Of a stretch of 64,000 nt of DNA, positions 16,857 to 24,970 are shown in pieces (position 1 is the first letter of the stretch; every line of letters begins with the position of its first letter). Source of the stretch: Maledivibacter halophilus (GTDB taxonomy: Bacteria > Bacillota > Clostridia > Peptostreptococcales > Caminicellaceae); assembly GCF_900167445.1 (NCBI RefSeq), contig NZ_FUZT01000010.1, positions 181,434 to 245,433 on the forward strand. Direction: 5' to 3'. Position numbers and translations under genes: made by a program. Under the pieces are notes generated by a model that searched no databases, was not told the DNA's origin, and saw nothing but the letters and a program-made list of their open reading frames with translations.

Positions 16857-18410
16857 TTAGAATGGACTTTTTATCCAAATAGGTGAACTCCATGCTATAT
16901 CACCATTTTTTTGTATAACCTTTATAAAGATATTATCTTCTTTAGATTTTAAGTTTTTGAATTCATATTTATAATTAACCCTATAGGCATCTAAGGGACT
17001 GGCCTTGTGTAATAAGAACTTATATGCATTATGCCACCATGGGTCTTCTCTGTAATATTTATCAAAATCAAATCTATCCTTTAACAGTTTATGGACCTTA
17101 TCTTCCTGAGCTTCTAAAATTGATTGATTTAATAATTTTCTTATGGAAACATTATATTCTTTGCCGTCAATATTAAACATCAGGCTATTATCAATATGGT
17201 CTTCTATCTCAAAAATTATTGATTGATTTTGTATATAAGGAGTTAAATAATTTTTTTGTGATAATTTAGCATCTCCTTGAATACTCTTTCTTGTTATAAT
17301 TTCTGCTTTAAACTTCTTTTCTTCATTAACCTTGATCTTTGACCCTGGAGAAGTCCACAGTTTTTCAATATTAAGAATTTTTCCCTTTGTTTCTAAAGAA
17401 ACATTCCACAATTTTTCTTTAATATCAGGGAAAACCCTTCTATCGGGGCCCCAGCCAAGCTCTAATTCAAATTTGAATCGCACTACATCTTTTAGCTTCT
17501 TTTCTTCCCATTTACCATTATGGACAAAGGTTTTTTCTGGGGTTCCATTTCTTATAATTTCTATCCTATCTATTGCACTACTTCCAATTACATTTATATC
17601 AACAATATTATTTTCCTCTGCTGTTATTTCACTGCCCATAATTTCGTTGTTTATTCTATAATCCAGTAAAATTCTACTTCTACTGACACCATAGGTATGT
17701 CTGTTGAGAATTGCATTAAATAAGCTTTCTCTATTATACTCATCTGAAATTACCGCCATAAATCCATTCCCGCTTATAGCAGGGCAAACATGATTGTCAC
17801 CACTTGCAATTATCCCAACCTTTATTCCCTTTTTTAATGCATATAATACCGTTCCCTCTTCACTTCTTGGTCCCATATGAATATGAACATTTAACGGAAT
17901 ATTTGAATCACTTGCCTCAGAGCTTCCGTGGGAAGAATATATTTCTACTACTGGGGATATTGATTCATTATGGGTATCCCAATTTTTACCACGATGCCCA
18001 CTTTTATATCCTGGATGATGGGGTATAGCAATTGAATCCTTTGGGGTTAATTCATCACACAATTCTTTATATTTTAAGGGCATTTTCATATCACCTTCTA
18101 AATCTTTATAGAAGACATTATGATCTCCATCCCTTCCATCACCCTGCCATTCATATCCCATATATAAAATAAAATCATCATCCTTGCCTTTACAAAACTT
18201 CCTCAGCCTTTCCCAATCATTTTGATGTTTTTCCGGACTATGTGTATCTTCATAATGAAAGCCTTTTTCATTTGTTTTTACAAAATAGGGATAATAAACC
18301 GGTGCCCAAAAATCCAACATATCCTTTGCAAAATCATACCAACTGTCTAAATCATCAATATGCTTGCTGTGTACATTGGTATGGAAATCACTCCAATAAA
18401 TATTCTTCAT
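16857..18410 (-). CDS. DUF3604/PHP-like metal-dependent hydrolase
   Basis: The first 260 residues carry the metal-site pattern of DUF3604, a PHP-fold relative: SDFHTNVHS at residues 7-15, MGYEW, HNVFY, AIPHHPGY, VEIYSSHGSSE and IASGDNH. The PHP-type TDH element is missing at its usual place. The last 250 residues are beta-rich and unassigned. There is no signal peptide, so it is cytosolic. It sits 10 bp after the GH4 gene and 53 bp before EIIBC. The family lacks a defined reaction. A phosphoesterase or a second sulfate/phosphate-removing step in this pathway is possible but unproven. Confidence 0.75.
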   Translation of the reverse strand: MKNIYWSDFHTNVHSKHIDDLDSWYDFAKDMLDFWAPVYYPYFVKTNEKGFHYEDTHSPEKHQNDWERLRKFCKGKDDDFILYMGYEWQGDGRDGDHNVFYKDLEGDMKMPLKYKELCDELTPKDSIAIPHHPGYKSGHRGKNWDTHNESISPVVEIYSSHGSSEASDSNIPLNVHIHMGPRSEEGTVLYALKKGIKVGIIASGDNHVCPAISGNGFMAVISDEYNRESLFNAILNRHTYGVSRSRILLDYRINNEIMGSEITAEENNIVDINVIGSSAIDRIEIIRNGTPEKTFVHNGKWEEKKLKDVVRFKFELELGWGPDRRVFPDIKEKLWNVSLETKGKILNIEKLWTSPGSKIKVNEEKKFKAEIITRKSIQGDAKLSQKNYLTPYIQNQSIIFEIEDHIDNSLMFNIDGKEYNVSIRKLLNQSILEAQEDKVHKLLKDRFDFDKYYREDPWWHNAYKFLLHKASPLDAYRVNYKYEFKNLKSKEDNIFIKVIQKNGDIAWSSPIWIKSPF

Positions 18411-18420
18411 TATTTCACCT

Positions 18421-19737
18421 TCACTTTCTTAATTTAGGCCAGTAATTGATATTTGCTTCTATCATTTCACCTAAAATATTCTTTGCTGTATCTACATTTA
18501 CAATTGTTCTATTTAAAATTAAAGCCTTTAATGCAGCATCATAATCATTATTGATTAATGCATCTACTGTTAATTTTTCATAGCCGTATTGATTTTCCAT
18601 AAGAGCTTTATAAAATGTATCTATTTCACCTATATGCATTGGCTCCCATCCATTTGAGTTTACTATACATGGAACTTCAACCATTGCATCCTTAGAGAAG
18701 TTAGAAATAATTCCATTATTTTTTGTTATTATTAAAAAGGTTTTGTTTTCATTGTTTATAATTGAAGTAGCAAGCTCAACAATATATGTTCCATGGACCC
18801 CTTCTTCTAATCCCGATCCTTTTATGGTTTTGTTATCTATAACATATTTAGATATTCTTTCAACTTCTTTTAATCTATTGTCCATAACAGCATTTGCCCT
18901 TGTATAATTTTTATCTTCCTTCTCAACCATTTTCTTAGGATAAAAATAATATTGTAAATAGGTATTTGGAATATGACCTTCGATATCCTTTACCATTACA
19001 CTTAATTGGTTAAATGTATTTACCCAATCTTTATCCTTTTTTAATTCCTCTGGCATCAAGGAGCCATCCTTTAACATTTTTTTAATTTTAGGTAAAAGGT
19101 CTACTCCCTTTTCATCATATAAATTAGTAAACCATCCGAAATGGTTGAGTCCAAAATATCTGGGAGACAAGCTTTGCCTCTTGACTCCTAGGGCTTCGGC
19201 AAATCCCTCCATAATTGCTATTGGCATATCGCATATATTAATTAATCTTTTATCATTTGGGAAAAATCTTTTTGTTGCCTCTGCAACTATGGCTGCTGGA
19301 TTAGAATAATTTATAATCCAGGCCTTTGGAGAATATTTTCTAATTCCATTGACTATATCAATTACATCGGGAACTGATCTGAGTCCATAGGCAAATCCAC
19401 CGGCTCCACAGGTTTCTTGACCAACACAGTCATATTTTAAAGGAATTTTTTCATCCTTCTCACGCATTTTTAAGCCACCGGAACGAATTTGCATAAAGGC
19501 AAAATCGATTTTATCAAAGGCCTTTTCAGGCTTGTTACTTATTTCAACCTTAACTCCATCCATTAATTCTTCAACCATAATTTTTGTTGCTTCATAAATT
19601 AAAGCTGTTTTTTCTAAATCAATATCATAAAGTACAATTCTTTTTATTGGAAGTTTATGTTGATAGTCACATAATGTTTTTATCATTGGTAAAGTATAAG
19701 TACTTCCACCGCCACATATTGCTATTGAGTATTTCAT
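18421..19737 (-). CDS. GH4 6-phospho-alpha-glucosidase-like enzyme
   Basis: NAD- and metal-dependent hydrolase of phosphorylated disaccharides produced by PTS uptake. CGGGSTYT (residues 8-15) binds NAD. VGQETCGAGG, NYSNPAAIVAEA, CDMP (residues 169-172) and GLNH (residues 197-200) match the active site of GlvA/MalH. In GH4 the CDMP motif marks alpha-specific enzymes, whereas beta-specific ones have CNVP. The 438-residue length is normal. It is the first structural gene after the RpiR regulator, with a dyad about 70-95 bp upstream. The substrate is inferred to be an alpha-linked, PTS-phosphorylated and probably sulfated sugar. Confidence 0.9.
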   Translation of the reverse strand: MKYSIAICGGGSTYTLPMIKTLCDYQHKLPIKRIVLYDIDLEKTALIYEATKIMVEELMDGVKVEISNKPEKAFDKIDFAFMQIRSGGLKMREKDEKIPLKYDCVGQETCGAGGFAYGLRSVPDVIDIVNGIRKYSPKAWIINYSNPAAIVAEATKRFFPNDKRLINICDMPIAIMEGFAEALGVKRQSLSPRYFGLNHFGWFTNLYDEKGVDLLPKIKKMLKDGSLMPEELKKDKDWVNTFNQLSVMVKDIEGHIPNTYLQYYFYPKKMVEKEDKNYTRANAVMDNRLKEVERISKYVIDNKTIKGSGLEEGVHGTYIVELATSIINNENKTFLIITKNNGIISNFSKDAMVEVPCIVNSNGWEPMHIGEIDTFYKALMENQYGYEKLTVDALINNDYDAALKALILNRTIVNVDTAKNILGEMIEANINYWPKLRK

Positions 19738-19808
19738 GAAACCACTCCTTTCAAGGACATTATATTATAGTCCATAAGGATTTAATATATTTTTAAGGCA
19801 TTTAAAAA

Positions 19809-19832
19809 AAAGTTCCGACAATTCGAAACTTT
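19809..19832. promoter_or_regulatory. Imperfect dyad, candidate RpiR operator
   Basis: AAAGTTCCGACA and the complement of ATTCGAAACTTT agree at 9 of 12 positions. The dyad lies between the RpiR gene stop and the GH4 start, where a repressor of the sugar operon would be expected to bind. Confidence 0.5.
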
Positions 19833-19850
19833 TTACTGGAATATCTATAT

Positions 19851-19886
19851 GCAATTCTGCCAAATTATAATTATGCAATTTCCTCA
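19851..19886. repeat. Family A right-end copy supplying a stop codon
   Basis: The repeat end, read on the minus strand as TGAGGAAATTGCATAA, begins with the TGA that ends the RpiR gene. Only the right half of the family is clear here. Confidence 0.55.
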
Positions 19887-20708
19887 CATATAACTATTAT
19901 GCTTTAATATATCGTTAATCTCTTTATTATTAATATTTATATAGCTGTAGTAAATTAAATCTACAATATACAGAAGTGTCAGCCTCGATGTGGTTGTTAT
20001 TAATCTATTTCTCATATCGGTAGAACTTACATAAATTACTACATCAAAAATTTCTTCAAAGTAATCATTTTTTTTATTAGTAAATAGAATTGTCTTTGAT
20101 TTTTGCTCTTTAGAAATTTTTAAGCTTTCTATTATGCTCTCTGTTTCTCCCGAATAGGTAATTCCGATTGCTAGGGTATCGCTATTGGAATTTTTTGCTG
20201 CAAAATACTGTAAGTTTTTATCATTGTATGATTTGCAATATTTGGCTATTCTATCTAGTTTCAATTCTAAATCCCGGGCCACTAAGTATGTAGAGCCTAC
20301 AGCATACACATTTACCAGCTGAGCATTTTTTATAAAATTCACTACTAGCTCCAATTTCTTATCCGTTAATAAATCCCTTGTTTCTACAAAAGACATTGTA
20401 ATATTTTTAAGATATTCATTTGCTGTTTCTGCCAGTCCATGATTACCAGCAATTATATTTTTTTCATTTTCCTTTATATTTTGTGCTAATTTATATTTTA
20501 ATTCTGAAAATCCGCTAAGTCCAAGGGCTTTACAAAATCTTATTATGGTGGTACTTGATACATGACATGTATGCTGCAGGTATTTAATCTTTAAATTTTC
20601 TATTTTTTCTACACTTTCTATTTTCAAAAGATAATCAGCTATACCTGCATAGGAATAGTTTTTACCCTCGGTTAAGTCTTCCAACTGTTTTATTAGCCGT
20701 TTCCCCAT
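19884..20708 (-). CDS. MurR/RpiR-family regulator of the sulfatase/PTS operon
   Basis: An N-terminal RpiR helix-turn-helix (about residues 20-75, SSTTIIRFCKALGLSGFSELK) is followed by a SIS sugar-phosphate-binding domain (VYAVGSTYLVARDL, AIGITYSGETESIIESLK). Such proteins sense phosphosugars, which suits a PTS operon whose first product is a sugar phosphate. It is the first gene of the run towards GH4. The C-terminus ends in a family A repeat that provides the stop codon, so an ancestral C-terminus may have been longer or different. Confidence 0.9.
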   Translation of the reverse strand: MGKRLIKQLEDLTEGKNYSYAGIADYLLKIESVEKIENLKIKYLQHTCHVSSTTIIRFCKALGLSGFSELKYKLAQNIKENEKNIIAGNHGLAETANEYLKNITMSFVETRDLLTDKKLELVVNFIKNAQLVNVYAVGSTYLVARDLELKLDRIAKYCKSYNDKNLQYFAAKNSNSDTLAIGITYSGETESIIESLKISKEQKSKTILFTNKKNDYFEEIFDVVIYVSSTDMRNRLITTTSRLTLLYIVDLIYYSYININNKEINDILKHNSYM

Positions 20709-20931
20709 CTTTTTATCATTTCCTTTCTTAAAGGAATAGATATCCTTGTTACTTTATTTTTCCTCAGTATAGCACTTCTTTGTTTTAGTGACAAGGTAAA
20801 ACAATGGAATACCAAAAATAGAAATAATAAAATAAGACTAGGAGCTGTTTAATCTTGTTTTTGAACAATATTAATCATTCCTAGCCTTTCTAACCTTTAC
20901 TTATATTTTTTTGCTTTGTCATCTGTCAATC

Positions 20932-20977
20932 GAAAAACTTGCATAATTGAGCAAATTGGAGTTATGCAATTTCCTCA
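20932..20977. repeat. Family A repeat encoding a C-terminus
   Basis: It spans GAAAAACTTGCATAATT to TTATGCAATTTCCTCA. Read on the minus strand, the right end encodes the last residues (EEIA) and the TAA stop of the M20 hydrolase gene. Confidence 0.65.
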
Positions 20978-22137
20978 ATTATGTATAGTCCTAATAATCT
21001 AAGTCCTACTTTTATTGTTTCATTATCTGCAAAAAACCTGTCGCTATGGAGGGGATATTTACTATCACATCCTAAATGAAAATATAAAGATGGCTTATGC
21101 TTGCAAAATGCTGAAAAATCTTCTCCTATTAGTGAAGGTTTAATATTTGTTTTTACATTTTCCCCACCTAAAATTTTCTCAGCACTTTTTATAAAGCTTG
21201 CTGTTAGCTGCTCATTGTTTAATACAGGATTATATCCATTTATTATATCAATATCATAATCTGCACCATAGGAATTACTGATTCCCTTTACTATTTCCTT
21301 TAATCTAGATTGTATTTTTTTTCTACTATCTTCTGATAAGGTTCTAATAGTTCCTTCAAGCTCTGTATGATCACATATTATATTATACCTTCCTGTTGAG
21401 TTTATTTTACCAATACTAATTATACAAGGTTCGAAGGCATTTATTTCTCTTTTCAATTTAAATTCTACTGCATTTATAATGTCTGCTCCTATGGATATAG
21501 CATCTACCCCCTTATGGGGTTCAGCAGCATGGGCATTTTTCCCTTTAATTATTATTTTAAATCTATCGGAGGCAGCCATAATTGCTCCGGGCTTTATTCC
21601 TATTTCTCCTATTTTGTAACTTGGCCAAACATGAAAGCCATAAACCTCAGAAACCTTTGGATTGCTTAACACTCCCTTTTCTATTAAAAGCTTAGCTCCT
21701 CCCCTTGGACTGCATTCTTCTGCCGGCTGGAAAATAATTTTCACGTTAACTTTAAGATCTTCTTTAAATCTGTTTAACAGTACTGCAAGGCCCACTCCTA
21801 TTGATGTATGGACATCATGGCCACAGGCATGCATAACTTCTTTATTCTTTGATGTAAAGGATAATCCTGTATTTTCCCGTATAGGAAGTGCATCTATATC
21901 TACTCTCACTGCAATTGTTTTCTCACAATTATTGAAGATATTTGCTATAGCCCCTGTAATATTTTCAAATCTATATACCTTTACATTATTTTTTTCTAGT
22001 ATATTAACTATTCTATTTGTTGTCTCTATTTCTTTATAGCCTAATTCTGGATACATGTGTATATTCTTGCGAAAATCTACAATATTATCAAATATATTGC
22101 TAATTTCTTTTTCAATTCCTTCTTTAAGTCTGCTCAT
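20962..22137 (-). CDS. M20-family amidohydrolase (N-acyl amino acid/hippurate hydrolase type)
   Basis: Di-metal cytosolic amidase or deacylase of the M20D branch, 391 residues. HACGHDVHTS near residue 100 and PAEECSPRGGA near 137 give metal ligands and catalytic Glu. FHVWP, NAHAAEPHKGVDA (dimerisation-domain His) and GEDFSAF also match. It is the last gene of a minus-strand run of permease, nitrilase, serine hydrolase, dipeptide epimerase and this enzyme. It probably releases a free amino acid from an N-acyl or dipeptide-like substrate. Its final residues come from a family A repeat. Confidence 0.88.
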   Translation of the reverse strand: MSRLKEGIEKEISNIFDNIVDFRKNIHMYPELGYKEIETTNRIVNILEKNNVKVYRFENITGAIANIFNNCEKTIAVRVDIDALPIRENTGLSFTSKNKEVMHACGHDVHTSIGVGLAVLLNRFKEDLKVNVKIIFQPAEECSPRGGAKLLIEKGVLSNPKVSEVYGFHVWPSYKIGEIGIKPGAIMAASDRFKIIIKGKNAHAAEPHKGVDAISIGADIINAVEFKLKREINAFEPCIISIGKINSTGRYNIICDHTELEGTIRTLSEDSRKKIQSRLKEIVKGISNSYGADYDIDIINGYNPVLNNEQLTASFIKSAEKILGGENVKTNIKPSLIGEDFSAFCKHKPSLYFHLGCDSKYPLHSDRFFADNETIKVGLRLLGLYIIEEIA

Positions 22138-22151
22138 TCTACCACTCTTTC

Positions 22152-23249
22152 TTATTTAAAAATGGATTCATCCACTTCAATTCCCAGTCCAGGTTTGTCA
22201 GAGCATATTACTTTACCATCATTAATTTCAAATTGGTTTTTGATCAAATCATATTCATGTAAAGGACCTCCCAAAAGTAGGTCATTGGGCATATTTACAG
22301 TTTTACTGCTGGCTACAAAATGTATGCTGGCAGCTGAACCTATGCCTACCTCCAAATTACTGCCGGCAGTTCCAGTGAGACCACTTATTTCTAGAGCATC
22401 AGCTATTTTTTTAGCTATTGTAAGCCCACCTACTTTTCCCACCTTAATATTTACTATATCTGCCGCCCTTTCTTTTATTATTCTATATACATCATGGAGG
22501 CTGGATACTGACTCGTCTGCCATAATTGGAGTTTTAAGATGCTCCTTTACATATTTCATTCCTTCGATATCCCATCTTCTTACAGGTTGTTCAATACTCT
22601 CTAAGCCAAATTCTTCAATTCTTCTAAAAACCTCTACAGCAGTTTTGTAATCATATCCCTGATTGGCATCTAGTCTGATAGGTACATCCTTTCCCACTGC
22701 TTCCCTTATACCTTTAACTAAGTTGTAATCAATCTGTGGAGTATTCCCAACCTTTACTTTTAAAGTTTTATAACCCTGTGCAAGCTTTTCCTTTGCTTCT
22801 TGTATAGATCCTTCTAAATCCTGCATACCTACTACCCAGCTAAGTTCTATTTCCGATCTATATTTACCGCCTAATAATTTATAAGCCGGCACACCTAAAG
22901 CTTTGCCCATTATATCATATAAAGCTATATCTATAGTTGATTTTGCAGCATAATTTCCATATATGGCCAAGTTCATTCTCTCATGGATTAAGTCTACATC
23001 AAATGCATTTAATCCGATTAAAGCAGGCTTTAAATATTTATCAATCACTAGTTTAATAGTATCGGCTGTTTCTCCCATAAAAGCTGGTGAAGGAGAAGCC
23101 TCACCATATCCTATTACCCCATGATTTGTTATAATTTTAACAACAGCATGCCCCCTTGTCTTGGCAGCATAAAGAGCTATCTTCCACTGTTTTTTTAAAG
23201 GTAATTCTATTACTTTAACTTCAACATCCTTAATTATACTTTTATTCAT
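22152..23249 (-). CDS. Dipeptide epimerase, enolase superfamily (L-Ala-D/L-Glu epimerase-like)
   Basis: TIM-barrel enzyme that epimerises the C-terminal residue of a dipeptide, typically L-Ala-D-Glu from peptidoglycan. TLKVKVG near residue 163 carries the catalytic KxK. RLDANQGY, SIEQP and MADESVSS supply the Mg ligands, and NIKVGKVGG the second catalytic Lys. The start is the ATG at 23249, with AGGTG six bases upstream; a GTG at 23258 would add three residues. It follows the serine hydrolase closely. The exact dipeptide cannot be deduced, since the family is broad. Confidence 0.88.
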   Translation of the reverse strand: MNKSIIKDVEVKVIELPLKKQWKIALYAAKTRGHAVVKIITNHGVIGYGEASPSPAFMGETADTIKLVIDKYLKPALIGLNAFDVDLIHERMNLAIYGNYAAKSTIDIALYDIMGKALGVPAYKLLGGKYRSEIELSWVVGMQDLEGSIQEAKEKLAQGYKTLKVKVGNTPQIDYNLVKGIREAVGKDVPIRLDANQGYDYKTAVEVFRRIEEFGLESIEQPVRRWDIEGMKYVKEHLKTPIMADESVSSLHDVYRIIKERAADIVNIKVGKVGGLTIAKKIADALEISGLTGTAGSNLEVGIGSAASIHFVASSKTVNMPNDLLLGGPLHEYDLIKNQFEINDGKVICSDKPGLGIEVDESIFK

Positions 23250-23263
23250 CAAAATCACCTAAC

Positions 23264-24010
23264 CTATTTATAATAATCATATACTGCTTTTCCTATATTG
23301 TTGTTAAGTTTAATCCCTTCAATATTATTCTTAAGATTTTTTGTTAATACAATAATAAATACAGCCTCTTCTTTTATAAACAATATCCCTGCATCGTGTT
23401 CAACACCTGGCAAATCTCCTGTTTTATGGGCAAGTTCCATAGAATCACCCATTAAAACCGGAAGCTTATTATTACATTGCTGTCTTTTTAAAATATCTAT
23501 TATTTCCTTCTTTTGTAATGACTTTTCCAAAATTTTTAAAACATCTATTGAAGATGTATAATTATCAAGTCCCTTTTCTTTAGCCTTTCCATCCATCATT
23601 TTTCTTTGAAGCACTGTATGCTTCAGTTTATTATTTTCAATAGTCCTATTTATATTGTCCATACCCAATAAATCTATAAGCATATTGGTTGCTGTATTAT
23701 CACTTAAAACAATCATTAAAGTGGCAAGGTCCTTTACAGATAATTTAATTCCAGAATGTAATTCCTTTAATATTCCAAAACCATCTACTTTGTCTTTATC
23801 TTCAATTGATATCTCCTGTTCTAATGTAAATTCGCCTTTTTCTATTCGCTCAAACAGTTCCCATAGAATGTATAATTTTATAACACTTGCAGCAGGAAAT
23901 ACTGTATCTTCATTAATCATAATACTTTCATTTTCTTTAGGATTTTTTATGATTACACTTACATCGCCCTCTGCATCCTTTATAAGATCATCGATTGTTT
24001 TTCTCAGCAC
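23264..24010 (-). CDS. Cytosolic serine hydrolase of the class A beta-lactamase fold
   Basis: The 248-residue protein has the penicillin-recognising motifs SxxK (Ser42-Lys45), SDN (103-105) and KTG (196-198). It has no signal peptide. The class A Glu166 motif ExxLN is not visible; KGLDNYTS stands in its place. It is therefore unlikely to be a resistance beta-lactamase and more likely a peptidase or amidase acting on small D-amino-acid peptides inside the cell. The GTG start at 24010 follows GGAGGGG, and the gene overlaps the end of the nitrilase gene by 23 bp, so translation is probably coupled. Confidence 0.8.
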   Translation of the reverse strand: MLRKTIDDLIKDAEGDVSVIIKNPKENESIMINEDTVFPAASVIKLYILWELFERIEKGEFTLEQEISIEDKDKVDGFGILKELHSGIKLSVKDLATLMIVLSDNTATNMLIDLLGMDNINRTIENNKLKHTVLQRKMMDGKAKEKGLDNYTSSIDVLKILEKSLQKKEIIDILKRQQCNNKLPVLMGDSMELAHKTGDLPGVEHDAGILFIKEEAVFIIVLTKNLKNNIEGIKLNNNIGKAVYDYYK

Positions 24011-24836
24011 ATGACCCCTCCTTTTCCACCTTTAATATATCATTGGGATAGCTTTGAGGCCTTCGGTCATAATACATTGGAATTATATTTCTGACTTCTT
24101 TGACTTTTTCAAAGTCTACTTCTCCAATTAATATACTTTCTTCTTCATCTCCTTCTTCAAGGACATTTCCCCATGGATCAATTATTAATGAATGACCAAA
24201 GTAAGATGAGTTGCCGGCTGATCCAACTCTATTACATGCAATAATATACAGCTGATTTTCTATGGCTCTGGCTTGAAGTAAAACCCTCCAATGGTTCAAT
24301 TTTGGATTTGGAAAATTGGATACTACTATAATAGCCTCTGCCCCCCTTAGAGCATAGGTTCTAGATAGTTCTACAAATCTAATATCGTAACAGGTCATTA
24401 GACTAATTTTTCCAAATTCTGTATCAAATACTGGCATATCCATTCCATTTTTAAAGCCTATATCTTCATCCATAGCACTATATAGATGCATTTTTCTGTA
24501 TTTACCTTTTACTTCTCCATTTCTATCTATTAAAAATATGGTATTATATATACCATTTTCATCCTTCTCAACAATGGAACCGCCTACAATCCAAACCTTA
24601 TTTTTAAATGCCATTTCCTTTAATGAATTAACGATTTTTCCATTTTCATATTCTCCATATTTTTCTACGCTATGAAAAACTTCTTCTGAATAACCTGTAG
24701 TCCATGTTTCAGGCAAAACAATCATATCGGGTTTATCCTTCATTGCTTTTTTTAAAAGGTCCTTTACCTTACTTAAATTTTTATCAGGGTCTTTGTAGAC
24801 AATGTCCAATTGAATCATAGCTGCCTTAAAGGTCAT
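23988..24836 (-). CDS. Carbon-nitrogen hydrolase (omega-amidase/nitrilase family)
   Basis: Cys amidase that hydrolyses a C-N bond, perhaps the side-chain amide of an alpha-keto acid or a small peptide amide. The triad is visible as Glu43 (VLPETWTTGY), Lys115 (KYRKMHLYS) and Cys149 (LMTCYDIRF). The start is the ATG at 24836, with AAAGGAG seven bases upstream; the reading frame is open further but the extra residues are not conserved. The 282-residue length is normal. It is second in the operon after the permease and overlaps the serine hydrolase gene. Confidence 0.88.
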   Translation of the reverse strand: MTFKAAMIQLDIVYKDPDKNLSKVKDLLKKAMKDKPDMIVLPETWTTGYSEEVFHSVEKYGEYENGKIVNSLKEMAFKNKVWIVGGSIVEKDENGIYNTIFLIDRNGEVKGKYRKMHLYSAMDEDIGFKNGMDMPVFDTEFGKISLMTCYDIRFVELSRTYALRGAEAIIVVSNFPNPKLNHWRVLLQARAIENQLYIIACNRVGSAGNSSYFGHSLIIDPWGNVLEEGDEEESILIGEVDFEKVKEVRNIIPMYYDRRPQSYPNDILKVEKEGSCAEKNNR

Positions 24837-24866
24837 ATCGATTCTCCTTTCACCTTCTACTGATGG

Positions 24867-24947
24867 TAAACCCATGATAACCTTGTATTAATTTGATTTA
24901 CTAATACAATATGCTATTTAAAAAATAAAGGAATTATCATGGGTTTA
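24867..24947. repeat. Nested palindrome with a minimal family C core
   Basis: Outer 14-bp arms TAAACCCATGATAA (24867-24880) and their exact inverse (24934-24947) enclose TTGTATTA...TAATACAA (24883-24909), which carries the ATTTGATTTACTA signature of family C. It lies between the permease and nitrilase genes of one operon. Confidence 0.6.
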
Positions 24948-24970
24948 TAAAATCTTCAAATTGAAATATT

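Noticed and set aside
23264..24010. Beta-lactamase resistance gene
   Set aside because: No signal peptide and no ExxLN motif; its place in a peptide operon fits a housekeeping hydrolase better.
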